64,000 nt of DNA from Paramesorhizobium deserti (GTDB lineage Bacteria > Pseudomonadota > Alphaproteobacteria > Rhizobiales > Rhizobiaceae). The position numbers and the translations under genes were made by a program. The DNA lies in assembly GCF_001558695.1 (NCBI RefSeq), contig NZ_LNTU01000012.1, forward strand, positions 372,001 to 436,000, in the 5' to 3' direction. Below are positions 41,291 through 50,618 of this stretch, in pieces; the first letter of the stretch is position 1, and each line of letters opens with the position of its first letter. Below the pieces are notes generated by a model. That model was not told where the DNA came from, did no database searches, and worked only from the letters and a program-made list of their open reading frames with translations.

Positions 41291-41926
41291 TCAGGATTTC
41301 CGCTTCGCTTCCGCCTTCGGAGCGCCCCAGCGCAACCCGTCCATCAGCAGCGAGACCAGCCTGCGGGAGCGGTCGCGCCAGTCCGGCGTATCGGGTGCCG
41401 AATAGATGCCTGAAAGCGCCAGCAGCACGTCCGAGCTTTCCACATCGTCCCGAATGGAGCCATCGGCGACCGCGGCCTCGACCAGGCTGCGCAGCGCCTG
41501 CATGATCATACTGGATACATCGGAGAAAAGATCGCAATTGGTCGTCAGCAGGATGCGCAGGCTGCCCGCCAGGCCGCGCTTCGTCGCGATATAATCGACA
41601 AAGCGCTGCATCCACTCCGCCAGCGCAACATCCGGCGGATAATCCCGCGCCAGATCGCCGGCCGCCGCGCACAGCGCCTCCACCTCCCGACGGTAAATCA
41701 CCTCGACCAGATGTTCCCTGGTGGGAAAATGCCGGTAGAGCGTGCCGATGCCGACGCCGGCGCGTCGCGCGATCTCTTCAAGCGAGGTGTCGACGCCATG
41801 CTCGGCAAAGGCCGCGCGGGCGACTTCCAGAAGCTTGTCGCGATTGCGCCGGGCATCGGCCCGCAAGCGCTTTTCCGGCGCTTCAGGCTTGCCTTCTCCG
41901 GATCCAGCCGGCGGCTTCGTCGTCAA
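41291..41926 (-). CDS. TetR/AcrR-family regulator
   Basis: A 211-residue repressor. The N-terminal domain RRNRDKLLEVARAAFAEHGVDTSLEEIARRAGVGIGTLYRHFPTREHLVEVIY is a clear TetR helix-turn-helix; the rest is the ligand-binding half. It is divergent from the molybdenum aldehyde oxidoreductase operon, and a candidate operator lies in the gap, so it probably represses that operon until an aldehyde or related ligand binds. Confidence 0.92.
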   Translation of the reverse strand: MTTKPPAGSGEGKPEAPEKRLRADARRNRDKLLEVARAAFAEHGVDTSLEEIARRAGVGIGTLYRHFPTREHLVEVIYRREVEALCAAAGDLARDYPPDVALAEWMQRFVDYIATKRGLAGSLRILLTTNCDLFSDVSSMIMQALRSLVEAAVADGSIRDDVESSDVLLALSGIYSAPDTPDWRDRSRRLVSLLMDGLRWGAPKAEAKRKS

Positions 41927-41953
41927 TATTCAGCTCCAACAGCAATTTAGGAC

Positions 41954-42018
41954 TTGACCGCAAGCGGCAAGCCTCTAAGATCATAAACGGAGGCTCCTCC
42001 ACTTATCTGGAGTGCCTC
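41954..42018 (+). promoter_or_regulatory. Promoter with overlapping TetR operator
   Basis: TTGACC (41954-41959), 16 bases, TAAGAT (41976-41981) form a promoter facing the iron-sulfur subunit gene. Just past it an imperfect inverted repeat GAGGCTCCTCC (41990-42000) / GGAGTGCCTC (42009-42018) would cover the start of transcription, a typical TetR blocking site. Confidence 0.5.
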
Positions 42019-42198
42019 GTACAACTATTCCATCCGGGATCGAGTATGCCATGTCTTTTGCGCTTGCAAGGGCTTCCCGGCCCCGCAGCCCCGACGAGCA
42101 TCGATCCTCCTGACAAATTTGACAACAGGCCTGACGCCCTCTGCCTTACCGCCGCATCGGACCTGGCGGACGTCACGCCACCAATGGAGAGAACGGAA

Positions 42199-42696
42199 AT
42201 GACTGATCGAACGACCGTTCATCTGGAAATCAACGGGCGCGCTGAGGCGCTCGACATCGAGCCGCGCGTCACGCTGCTCGACGCGCTACGCGAGCATCTG
42301 GGCCTTACCGGCACCAAGAAGGGCTGCGCCCACGGCCAGTGCGGCGCATGCACGGTGCATGTCGACGGCGAGCGCGTGCTTGCCTGCCTGACGCTGGCCG
42401 CGCAGGCGGAAGGCCGGGCGGTCACCACCATCGAGGGTCTCGCCGGGCCGAATGGCGAATTGCACCCGGTGCAGGCGGCCTTTCTCGAATATGACGCTTT
42501 CCAGTGCGGCTATTGCACGCCGGGTCAGATCATGTCCGCCGTCGCCTGCATCCGCGAGGGCCATGCCGGATCGGACGAGGAGATCCGCGAATATATGTCG
42601 GGCAATCTCTGCCGCTGCGGCGCTTACCCGCACATCGTCGCCGCCGTCCGCCAGGCCGCGGAAGAGCTGACAGCGCAAAAACAGGCTGCGGAGTAA
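42199..42696 (+). CDS. Molybdenum aldehyde oxidoreductase, [2Fe-2S] subunit
   Basis: A 165-residue two-cluster ferredoxin subunit of the xanthine dehydrogenase/PaoABC family. The plant-type cluster uses Cys43, Cys48, Cys51 and Cys63 (KKGCAHGQCGACTVHVDG...LAC); the second is held by CGYCTPGQ and NLCRCGAY. It passes electrons from the molybdenum site to FAD. ATG 42199 follows GGAGAGAAC; ATG 42184 is a possible alternative. It heads an operon with FAD and Mo subunits. Confidence 0.92.
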   Translation: MTDRTTVHLEINGRAEALDIEPRVTLLDALREHLGLTGTKKGCAHGQCGACTVHVDGERVLACLTLAAQAEGRAVTTIEGLAGPNGELHPVQAAFLEYDAFQCGYCTPGQIMSAVACIREGHAGSDEEIREYMSGNLCRCGAYPHIVAAVRQAAEELTAQKQAAE

Positions 42697-42701
42697 ATAT
42701 C

Positions 42702-43685
42702 ATGAGAGACTTTTCCTATCATCGCGCCGGCTCGGCGGACGAAGCGCGCCGCGCCGCCACCCTCCCCGCCGCCATGCTGCTTGCCGGCGGCACTACCCTT
42801 CTCGACCTCGCCAAATGCGGTGTGACGGAGCCTGAGCAGGTCATCGATATCAGCCACCTGAAGGGCCTCGACGATATTCGCGTCGATGCCGAGGGCGCCT
42901 ATATCGGCGCGCTCGCCCGGATGAGCCATGTCGCCGATGACGCCGGCATCCGCGGCCAATTCCCCGCCGTCTCGGAAGCGCTCTGGCAGGCGGCCTCGCA
43001 GCAGATCCGCAATATGGCGACGATTGGCGGCAATCTGATGCAGCGCACGCGCTGCGCCTATTTCCGCGATCCGGCGACCTTTCCCGCCTGCAACAAGCGC
43101 GCGCCGGGCTCGGGCTGCTCGGCGATCGGCGGTGTCAACCGCAATCACGCGATCCTCGGCACCAGCGGCGCCTGCATCGCCACCTATCCCGGCGATCTCG
43201 CCGTGGCGCTGACAGCCTTAGACGCCATGGTCCATCTGGGCGAGCGCAGTGTAGCGATAGACGACTTCTTTCTCCTGCCGGGCGGCACGCCCGAGAAGGA
43301 ACATGCGATCGAGCCGGGCGAGATGATCACCGCGATCACCATTCCCGCCTCGCCCGCCGCGCGGCGCTCCACCTATCTGAAGGTGCGCGACCGGCAATCC
43401 TACGAGTTCGCGGCGGCGAGTGCCGCAGTGGGCATCGAACTGGAGACGGACGGCCGAACGATCCGCGACCTGCGCGTGGCGCTTGGCGGCGTAGCCACCA
43501 AGCCATGGCGCGCCCGCGCCGTGGAAGACGCGCTGAAGGGCAAGGCGCTGGAGCCGGAAGCGGTAAGGCGCGCCAGCCTGCTCGCCGTCGAAGGCGCGGC
43601 CAATCATGGCGGCAATCATTACAAGATCGAACTTGCGCCGCGCATCGTCGCGCGCGCCATTTTGAATGCAGGAGGTGCGGCATGA
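42702..43685 (+). CDS. Molybdenum aldehyde oxidoreductase, FAD subunit
   Basis: A 327-residue FAD-binding subunit: AMLLAGGTTLLDL and ATIGGNLMQRTRCAYFRDP are FAD-contact sequences, the CNKRAPGSGCSAIGG loop may hold an extra Fe-S cluster as in PaoB-type proteins, and a CO-dehydrogenase-flavoprotein C-terminal domain follows. ATG 42702 starts MRDFSYHRAGS, five nt after the stop of the small subunit. The stop overlaps the next start by four bases. Confidence 0.92.
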   Translation: MRDFSYHRAGSADEARRAATLPAAMLLAGGTTLLDLAKCGVTEPEQVIDISHLKGLDDIRVDAEGAYIGALARMSHVADDAGIRGQFPAVSEALWQAASQQIRNMATIGGNLMQRTRCAYFRDPATFPACNKRAPGSGCSAIGGVNRNHAILGTSGACIATYPGDLAVALTALDAMVHLGERSVAIDDFFLLPGGTPEKEHAIEPGEMITAITIPASPAARRSTYLKVRDRQSYEFAAASAAVGIELETDGRTIRDLRVALGGVATKPWRARAVEDALKGKALEPEAVRRASLLAVEGAANHGGNHYKIELAPRIVARAILNAGGAA

Positions 43686-45973
43686 ATGTTATCGAGACCA
43701 GACAGCGTGGCGAAGCCTCCGACGGCAGCGGCGTCGGCGGACGCCATTCGCGCATCGATGGCCGCCTCAAGATCACCGGCGGAGCCACCTATGCCCTGGA
43801 GCACCGGCTCGAAAACCTCACCTATGCCGTGCTGGTGCCGAGCACGATCGCGGCTGGCCGGATGACGGCGATCGACACAAAGGCTGCCGAAGCCGCGCCC
43901 GGCGTGCTCCTCGTGCTCACGCCCGATGACGACCTCGGCCTCGCCACCGCCTCCGACTGGTTCGGCAATCGCGCCGAGGGCAGCTATCGTCCGCTCATTC
44001 CCGAGATCACCTTCAACGGCCAGGCCGTTGCGGTGGTGATCGCGGAAACGCTCGAACAGGCGACCGCAGCGGCATCCCTTGTCAAGGTAACCTCTGAGGA
44101 GACACAGGCGATCGCCGGCCTCGACGATCCCAGGGCCGGTGAAGGCAATCTTGTCGACAATCTGACCGTGAGTTGGGGCGAGGCCGAGGCAGCACTTGCC
44201 GCCGTGCCGGTCAAGGTCGAAGGCGAATACCGCACGCCGCGCGAATATCATGTGACGATCGAGCCACATGGCCTCACCGCCACCTGGGAAGGCGACCGCC
44301 TCACCATCTTCGAGCCGAGCCAGTGGACGCACGGCATGGCGCGCTCCTACGCCGAATGGTTCGGGCTGCCTTACGAGAATGTGACGCTGATCTCGCCCTT
44401 CATCGGCGGCGGCTTCGGCTCCAAGGCGACCGCATCCTTCTACGGCGCGCTCGCCGCCGCTTCGGCGAAGAAGCTCGGCCGCCCGGTGAAACTCGCCATC
44501 ACCCGGCCGCAGACTTTCACCGCCTATGGCGGCCGCGCGGCGACGCGCCAGAAGATAGCACTCGGCGCAAGCGAGGACGGCATGCTCCAGGCGCTCATCC
44601 ATCGGGGTGCCAACGAGACCTCGATGGTCGGGACTTGGGTGGAGAACACAGGCGCCGCAACGCCGCTCCTCTACGCCGTCCCGAATTTCTCGTCCGAGAA
44701 CCGGCTGGTGCCGGTCAACACGGTCACGCCGGGGGCACTGCGCGCGCCGGGCAAGAACCCCAGCGCCTTCGGCATCGAAAGCGCCATGGACGAGCTGGCC
44801 CATGCGCTCGGCATCGACCCGGTCGAGCTCAGGCTGAAAAACCATGCCGAGAGGGATCCGCAATCGGGCAAGCCCTGGTCGACGCGGCAGCTCCGCGAGG
44901 CGCTGACGGCGGGGGCCGAGGCCTTCGGCTGGTCAAGGCGCAGCCCCGAGCCGCGCTCCATGCGCGACGGCCACACGCTCATCGGCTGGGGCGTGGCGAT
45001 CGGCACCTTCCCCGTCATCCGCGCCTATGGCGAGGCGCTTATCGCCATCCGCAAGGACGGCAAGGTGGAGGTGATCAGCGGCGCGATCGACATGGGCCAA
45101 GGCACCTATACGATCCTCGCCCAGACGGCGGCCGAAGCGCTCGGCGTGCCGGTCGATCAAGTGGAGGTGCGGTTAGGCGATTCATCATTGCCCGGCGCGG
45201 CGGTCGCCGGCGGCTCGATGCTCGCCGGCGTCATGACCGGCGCCGTCCACAAGGCGGCATCGGCGGCGCGGGAGGAACTGATCGCGCTGGCGCTCAACGA
45301 CCCGAACTCCCCGTTCAGGGAGAGCGGCGCTAACACGCTGGCGATAGCCAACGGCCAGATCGCAACGCCGCGCGGCGACGGGCCGGCTATCTCCATCGCC
45401 GAACTGATGGCGCGGATCGGCCGCGACCGGATCGAGGTGAAGCGGGACACGCTGCCCGAGGCGCTTGCCAATGACGTGGGGCGCATGAAGGCCTGGACGA
45501 CCATGTCGCTCATGCGCGCGCCGACCGATGGCGATTATTCGATGCACAGCTGGTGCGCCCATTTCGTCGAGGTGAAAGTCGATGAGGATTTCGGCACGGT
45601 GCGTGTCTCGCGCGTAGTCTCGGCCTTCGATTGCGGCCGGCTCTATAACCCGAAGTTGGTCGAGAGCCAGTGGAAGGGCGGCATCATTATGGGCATCGGC
45701 CAGGCGCTTCTCGAGGAAGGTCTGATCGATCCGCGCCGCGCCCGCGTCGTCAACAACAATCTCGGTGATTATCTCGTGGCCACCAATGCCGACATTCCCG
45801 ATATCGAGGTGATCTCGGTCGGCGTACCCGACCCGCATGCCTCCGTGCTGGGCGGCAAGGGTGTCGGCGAAGTCGGCATCGTCGGCGTCGCCCCGGCAAT
45901 CGCCAACGCCGTCTTCCACGCGACGGGCAAGCGGGTGCGCGATCTGCCGATCACGCTGGAGAAGCTGATTTAG
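43682..45973 (+). CDS. Molybdenum aldehyde oxidoreductase, molybdopterin subunit
   Basis: A 763-residue catalytic subunit of the xanthine oxidase family. Two aldehyde-oxidase-type domains contain RIDGRLKITGGATYALE, FIGGGFGSKATASFYGALAA, GALRAPGKNPSAFGIESAMDELA and the C-terminal GKGVGEVGIVGVAPAIANAVF with the catalytic Glu. Members oxidise aldehydes or purines with water. PaoC-like aldehyde oxidation is the best guess from the three-part operon; xanthine is less likely as no XdhC partner is present here. The C1 island begins 107 bases on, facing it. Confidence 0.9.
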   Translation: MNVIETRQRGEASDGSGVGGRHSRIDGRLKITGGATYALEHRLENLTYAVLVPSTIAAGRMTAIDTKAAEAAPGVLLVLTPDDDLGLATASDWFGNRAEGSYRPLIPEITFNGQAVAVVIAETLEQATAAASLVKVTSEETQAIAGLDDPRAGEGNLVDNLTVSWGEAEAALAAVPVKVEGEYRTPREYHVTIEPHGLTATWEGDRLTIFEPSQWTHGMARSYAEWFGLPYENVTLISPFIGGGFGSKATASFYGALAAASAKKLGRPVKLAITRPQTFTAYGGRAATRQKIALGASEDGMLQALIHRGANETSMVGTWVENTGAATPLLYAVPNFSSENRLVPVNTVTPGALRAPGKNPSAFGIESAMDELAHALGIDPVELRLKNHAERDPQSGKPWSTRQLREALTAGAEAFGWSRRSPEPRSMRDGHTLIGWGVAIGTFPVIRAYGEALIAIRKDGKVEVISGAIDMGQGTYTILAQTAAEALGVPVDQVEVRLGDSSLPGAAVAGGSMLAGVMTGAVHKAASAAREELIALALNDPNSPFRESGANTLAIANGQIATPRGDGPAISIAELMARIGRDRIEVKRDTLPEALANDVGRMKAWTTMSLMRAPTDGDYSMHSWCAHFVEVKVDEDFGTVRVSRVVSAFDCGRLYNPKLVESQWKGGIIMGIGQALLEEGLIDPRRARVVNNNLGDYLVATNADIPDIEVISVGVPDPHASVLGGKGVGEVGIVGVAPAIANAVFHATGKRVRDLPITLEKLI

Positions 45974-46014
45974 GAAATGAGCGTGAAAACGGAGGAGAGT
46001 GCGAAGCACTTCTA

Positions 46015-46044
46015 CCCCCCTCTGGCCGGCAGGCCAGAGGGGGG
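46015..46044 (+). terminator. Strong hairpin after the aldehyde oxidoreductase operon
   Basis: A perfect 13-bp stem, CCCCCCTCTGGCC (46015-46027) / GGCCAGAGGGGGG (46032-46044), lies 41 nt past the operon, between it and the end of the fhc operon on the opposite strand. It lacks a T-run but is the obvious shared terminator. Confidence 0.65.
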
Positions 46045-46079
46045 TGAAATTCACAAGCGACGGCTGAATCCAGATCAAC

Positions 46080-46895
46080 TCACCGCCCCAGGCGGAACAG
46101 GATCTCCCCCTTCCCCAGGACTGCAGTATCACCGCCATATTTTCCAGGCTTCCGGCCCAAAAGCGGTTTATCCAGAATCCCCTCCTCGATCAGATAACGG
46201 TCGAAGAGGCCGGAAAAGGCGATATCCACCCGGCCGCAATCGATGAAGGTCGGTGAGAGTGTCTCCGGCCGCCGGTCGAAGAGCAGCGAGCCGCGCTTCA
46301 TCATATAGCCCGGCATAGCGCCGACCCTGCCCTTGACGGCGATGCTGCCGGCGATCATGCGGCTGCCGGCATAGTCGCCGCAGCCTTTGAGAATGGCGAT
46401 GACGCCACGGCGCATCCGGTCGCCGGCATAGTGCCCCGCCCGGCCGCGCACGACCAGCACGCCGCCCTCCATGCCGAGCATTTCGCCGGCGAGCGGCCCG
46501 CCGAGATAATCCCCGGCATGGCCGTGAATTTCCAGCTTCCCGCCGATCATTCCAGAACCGGCATGGATTCCGCAACTGCCTTCGATGACGATCGTCCCGC
46601 CCGTCATCTTTCGCCCGGCTTGTGCACCGACATCGCCCGAGACGTAGAGCGTACCGCCACTCATGCCGGTGCCAATGCCGTCGAAGCGTGAGCTGCCGCC
46701 ATCAAAGGCGATTTGCGAGACGTCCTTACCGGTGATCCTGAAGATGTCGCCGACGAGCGCCGGCCGCCGGCTGATGCCGACGCGCAGCTTCGCGATCTCC
46801 GCAACGCTCATGCCATCGAGCCGGTCGGGAGTGAGCGCGGAAAGGTCGAGCCGTTCCTCCGGCTCGGCGCGCAGCGTGAAGGTCAGCCCTTTCAT
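46080..46895 (-). CDS. fhcC: Formyltransferase/hydrolase complex subunit C
   Basis: A 271-residue right-handed beta-helix protein, homologous to formylmethanofuran dehydrogenase subunit C. Glycine-rich repeats of the GxxGxxxGxxxxxG type run through the centre (GGTLYVSGDVGAQAGRKM, GGKLEIHGHAGDYLGG). It is a structural subunit of the Fhc complex, which moves the formyl group from formyl-H4MPT to methylofuran and then releases formate. Last gene of the fhcB-A-D-C operon; overlaps fhcD by four bases. Confidence 0.93.
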   Translation of the reverse strand: MKGLTFTLRAEPEERLDLSALTPDRLDGMSVAEIAKLRVGISRRPALVGDIFRITGKDVSQIAFDGGSSRFDGIGTGMSGGTLYVSGDVGAQAGRKMTGGTIVIEGSCGIHAGSGMIGGKLEIHGHAGDYLGGPLAGEMLGMEGGVLVVRGRAGHYAGDRMRRGVIAILKGCGDYAGSRMIAGSIAVKGRVGAMPGYMMKRGSLLFDRRPETLSPTFIDCGRVDIAFSGLFDRYLIEEGILDKPLLGRKPGKYGGDTAVLGKGEILFRLGR

Positions 46896-47800
46896 GGCAG
46901 CAGGTCCTTCAGGTGATAATGGAACTTGCCGAGCTTGCCGCCATAATTGCCGGCGCTGATGCGCAATGCGCCACGCTTCGGCCCGAGATCAATCACGGCC
47001 TTCAGCCCGGCACGCATGGCCGCCGACACCGCCTCATTCGTCTCCCCGTCGATGACAATCTCCAGCACGGCATTGATCTCGGGGCTGAGTTCGCTCTTCA
47101 CCACGCCGCGCAGCGTCGGCGCGAAGGCATCGTTGGTGGAGGCGGTCATTCCCTTGTATTTGGCGCCGATTTTCGACCCGGAGCGCACGATACCGCCTGG
47201 GAACGGCATGATAGTGCCGGGGATTTTGCCGATGGCCGCCACGGCGCGCTCGGCCGCAAGGAGCGCCTTTTCAGCATCCGCCGCAAGCAGCAGGAAATTG
47301 CCGCCGCCGACGGCTTCCTTGGTCATCCCCGTTGTCGCCTCGCAGAGGAACTCCCCGTCCATAACAGGGATGCGCCAGTAATGCCTGCCGCCGAATTTCT
47401 TCGATATCTGCCAGCCATCGCCGAAATAGCGCAGCGAGCTACCCAGATTGAGCGGCGTTCCACCCTCCATCCCGGCGAAACAGGCGCTGCCCGGCGAGGT
47501 CAGCACGCACTGGCCGACCCGGTTCCGGAGCTGGCGCTGCAATTCATCCGTGCTGACGGCGAAGAGCATGACCCGGCAACCCGGCCGGCCATCGGGCGTC
47601 TTCGACGGCGGCAGATCGAGATCGATCGCCGCCTCGCAGCCGCAGCCGATGACGGAGGTTGCATAGCCGGTCATGGTCGTTGCCGCCTGGCGGGCCCATT
47701 TCAGCGTCGGCGCGGTGATAATGATGGCCGTGGCGCGCATGCCGAAAGCCTCGGCAAACGTGTCGTCGATTACGATGCCGTTGCGGGTCAGCGGTTGCAT
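46892..47800 (-). CDS. fhcD: Formylmethanofuran:H4MPT formyltransferase, complex subunit D
   Basis: A 302-residue Ftr homologue that transfers the formyl group between formyl-H4MPT and methylofuran within Fhc. Family-typical stretches are FAEAFGMRATAIIITAPTLKWARQAA, GYATSVIGCGCEAAIDL, GSSLRYFGDGWQISKKFGGRHYWRIPVMDGEF and the C-terminal GKLGKFHYHLKDLL. Length matches methylotroph and archaeal enzymes. It overlaps fhcA by 13 bases, so it is translated in the same operon. Confidence 0.95.
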   Translation of the reverse strand: MQPLTRNGIVIDDTFAEAFGMRATAIIITAPTLKWARQAATTMTGYATSVIGCGCEAAIDLDLPPSKTPDGRPGCRVMLFAVSTDELQRQLRNRVGQCVLTSPGSACFAGMEGGTPLNLGSSLRYFGDGWQISKKFGGRHYWRIPVMDGEFLCEATTGMTKEAVGGGNFLLLAADAEKALLAAERAVAAIGKIPGTIMPFPGGIVRSGSKIGAKYKGMTASTNDAFAPTLRGVVKSELSPEINAVLEIVIDGETNEAVSAAMRAGLKAVIDLGPKRGALRISAGNYGGKLGKFHYHLKDLLP

Positions 47801-49431
47801 GGCACCTCCGCGAAGGGCTCGTCCCGCCTGAGCGCGCTGTCGGGAAAGGTGAACCAGTCGAGCGACAGGCCATAACGTTCCTCGTGATAGGCCTGCATCC
47901 GCCGCACCATGGTCTTGTCGGGTTCCGGCCTGAGCCGCAGCGCCCTGCCCCAGCGGAAATTGACGACCTTGCCGTTCTCGACCACGAGATCGCCATCCTT
48001 GAAGACAAGGGCCGCCTCGCGGAACATGGCCGCGATGTCCCTGCCCCTGCGGTAGACGGCGATATCGGCGATGGCGCCCGGGCCGAGATGGCCGCGGTCC
48101 TTCAACCCCAGCAGCTTTGCCGGCGCGGCGCGCGTCATGATGGCGATTTCCTCAAGCGTATATTCGCGGCTGATCGAGGGGAGCGTTGTCAGTTCCAGAG
48201 CCGCAGCGTTGAGTTCCGCCACCTGCCGGTCGCGGGCCTCGCGGCTCATCAAAAGCTCGAACAGATCGGGGTAGGCGGTGAAAGGTGCACCGTTCGGGTG
48301 GTCGGTGGTGAAGAACACGCGCCAGGGATCGTTGATCAGCAGAAAGAGTTCCAGCCCCACCGCCCATTGCAGCGAACCGTAATAATTCTCCTTGTAACGA
48401 TAAGGCACGATGCCGCCGCCATTGCCGTCGCCGTCGATGATGATTGTCTTTTTCGGGCTGGCATTGCCGATCGCCAGGAACTGCCTTGTGACGTCGGACG
48501 AGATCGTCACCGTCTGGCCGAACATCACCTGGCCGACATCGATGGTGACATCGGGATTGCTGTTCACCTGCTCCGCCAGCCGCGCGGCTTCGGAAGAGAA
48601 TTTCCGTTTTCCTTCAGTGCCATAGCCATAGAACTGAAGGTGGGCCAGATGCAGCGGCATGCCTTCGGTGGCGTCAATGGTGACAGACGCGGTGTCGGCG
48701 CTGCCAGCAAGACCGAGATTGTTCGCGTGGACATGGAGCGGATGCGGCACGCCGAGCCGGTTGACCGAGGACTGCAGCGTCTTGACGATCTGGCGTGAGC
48801 TCACGCCGTAGGCGGGCACGATGTCGTCGAAGGAGAAGGAGCGGACATTCTCCTTGAAGGCGGCGGCCGCCCCGGCATTGATCACCTTCACGCCCAGCGA
48901 ATTCGTCGCGGCGAGCGTCCAGGCGACATAATCATCCACCATATCGGCCGATTTTCCATCGCGGATCAGTGACAGCAGGAAATCGTCATTGCCGAGAATG
49001 GTGAGGGTCGCCTTGTCGATGATGGGGATATCGGCGAGTTCCAGATGGGTGTGCAGGGCACTGTAGGGGGACATGGCCGGCTCGACCACGGTGGTGAAAC
49101 CCATCTGCGCATAGAGGCAGCCGGTAGTGAAGGTCGACCAGCCCGCATTGGCGAGCGGTGTGTCTGCGGGGCGCGGCAGATGCGCGGAATGGTGCTCCGG
49201 CAGGAGCAGCCGGGCGGTGTTCACATTGCCGCCGCCGATATGGGAATGGATGTCGATCGCGCCCGCCATGACGATGCAGCCGGAAGCATCATAGGTCCGA
49301 TCGGCGCGCCTGCCCTCCGGTGCTTCGATAATGAAGCCATTCTCGATCCACAGGTCCCGTCTGGCGCTGGCGCCCCCTCTCGCATCATTGACGGGATCGA
49401 TGATCTCGCCGCCTTTCAGCCGGATCAGCAT
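47788..49431 (-). CDS. fhcA: Formyltransferase/hydrolase complex subunit A
   Basis: A 547-residue amidohydrolase-superfamily subunit that hydrolyses formylmethylofuran to formate. The N-terminal IVMAGAIDIHSHIGGGNVNTARLLLPE holds the HxH metal ligands, later His (PLHVHANNLG, LHLAHLQFYG) and the FFTTDHPNGAPF Asp complete the binuclear zinc site of formylmethanofuran dehydrogenase subunit A. It overlaps fhcB and fhcD. Confidence 0.94.
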   Translation of the reverse strand: MLIRLKGGEIIDPVNDARGGASARRDLWIENGFIIEAPEGRRADRTYDASGCIVMAGAIDIHSHIGGGNVNTARLLLPEHHSAHLPRPADTPLANAGWSTFTTGCLYAQMGFTTVVEPAMSPYSALHTHLELADIPIIDKATLTILGNDDFLLSLIRDGKSADMVDDYVAWTLAATNSLGVKVINAGAAAAFKENVRSFSFDDIVPAYGVSSRQIVKTLQSSVNRLGVPHPLHVHANNLGLAGSADTASVTIDATEGMPLHLAHLQFYGYGTEGKRKFSSEAARLAEQVNSNPDVTIDVGQVMFGQTVTISSDVTRQFLAIGNASPKKTIIIDGDGNGGGIVPYRYKENYYGSLQWAVGLELFLLINDPWRVFFTTDHPNGAPFTAYPDLFELLMSREARDRQVAELNAAALELTTLPSISREYTLEEIAIMTRAAPAKLLGLKDRGHLGPGAIADIAVYRRGRDIAAMFREAALVFKDGDLVVENGKVVNFRWGRALRLRPEPDKTMVRRMQAYHEERYGLSLDWFTFPDSALRRDEPFAEVPCNR

Positions 49432-50513
49432 GGCAGCGCCTCCGCCAGTTCCCGGACAATGTCGGCGACTTCCGGCTGGTCCGACGGAGCGCTGGCGCGC
49501 TCCGCCCGAAATGTCCCGATGCGGCTCGAATAGGTCACGCTGTCATGATCGACACCGGGCCTGGCGACCGCAATGGTGACAGCGGCACCCGGCACCGGGC
49601 TTATGGTGCGCACGAGCGCAATGAACGGAATCCCGCCCCGTCTCGCCGGCGATGCGCTGTCGCGCGCCGATATCCAGAGATGCAGATCCGCTTCCTTCTC
49701 CCGCAGCATCCGCTCTATATCCCAACGCCGGGGATCATAAACCGGCGCGCCGTTGGGAAAGCCGGTGCGCGGCGGAAAGCCCGTCGCCCAGACGCAGGTC
49801 AGCACCGCGCCCCAGGCGGCATCGTCCGTCGGCAGGAAAAGGCTGCTGGCGCGCTTCGCCTTGTTGAGATCGGCAACCAGGCCCTGCAGCATGGCGAGGC
49901 TCATCGGCTCATCGGTATTGCCTGAGAAGACGAAGACGGGAAAGGCGGCTTCCGCCAGCGCCTTCTTGAGCTTGTCGAGATTGGTAAGGGAAGTGACAGT
50001 CGGCCTGTCCGCAAGTTCGGCACGCAACAGCGCCACGGCCGAGCCGAGCGAAGCCCCTTCAGCGGAAAGGGCGACTGCCTTGACCTTTCGGGAGAGGCTA
50101 TTCATTCCGGTATTGTCGGGAGCCGGCCGGTTTGCCTTCAGATGAAACCAGCGCCGCGCGTCCTTGGCGGCAAGATCGGCCGGCGCGGACGCCCATGACA
50201 GGATCAGATCGTGATGCTCGGCGGGAATATCACCGACGAGGACGACAAGATCGGCGCGCCGACGCACCTCGCCCGGCGTGGTGAACATGCCGCCATAAGA
50301 GGTGAAGAGCGTAATCTCGTTAACGAGATCCCTGCCCCTGATGTGATCATAGGCTGCGCCAAGCTTTTCGGCCAAAGCAATGACGCTGCGGGTGCCATGC
50401 ACATCCGCATCAAATGAAATAACCGGGCAGTGGCTGGACGCCAGAAGCTTTGCAGCATGCTGAATTGCGTCTGATAAAGATACTACCTGGCTGCCGACCC
50501 ATGCAACCGACAT
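49425..50513 (-). CDS. fhcB: Formyltransferase/hydrolase complex subunit B
   Basis: A 362-residue homologue of the molybdenum/tungsten subunit of formylmethanofuran dehydrogenase. In contrast to the archaeal enzyme no CxxCxxxC iron-sulfur motif is seen near the N-terminus, as is known for methylotroph FhcB, which lost the redox cofactors. It should be structural, binding methylofuran. The start is at 50513 (MSVAWVGSQVVSL). First gene of the fhc part of the operon; upstream lies a pterin dehydratase-like gene and an 85-nt gap with a hairpin. Confidence 0.9.
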   Translation of the reverse strand: MSVAWVGSQVVSLSDAIQHAAKLLASSHCPVISFDADVHGTRSVIALAEKLGAAYDHIRGRDLVNEITLFTSYGGMFTTPGEVRRRADLVVLVGDIPAEHHDLILSWASAPADLAAKDARRWFHLKANRPAPDNTGMNSLSRKVKAVALSAEGASLGSAVALLRAELADRPTVTSLTNLDKLKKALAEAAFPVFVFSGNTDEPMSLAMLQGLVADLNKAKRASSLFLPTDDAAWGAVLTCVWATGFPPRTGFPNGAPVYDPRRWDIERMLREKEADLHLWISARDSASPARRGGIPFIALVRTISPVPGAAVTIAVARPGVDHDSVTYSSRIGTFRAERASAPSDQPEVADIVRELAEALPC

Positions 50514-50580
50514 AAATCCCGCGACTTTCTGGTGCCGCTACAAAGCTTAGTCAATTTTCGGCAAATGTGAACCCTCTGCC

Positions 50581-50618
50581 ATGTGAAATATCGCGCGTTT
50601 AATCGTCATATTTCACAT
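50581..50618 (-). promoter_or_regulatory. AT-rich hairpin across the pterin dehydratase stop codon
   Basis: ATGTGAAATAT (50581-50591) and ATATTTCACAT (50608-50618) are perfect 11-bp complements around a 16-base loop that contains the stop codon of the dehydratase gene. It could be an operator, an mRNA processing stem, or a translational control site at the start of the fhc operon. Confidence 0.5.
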
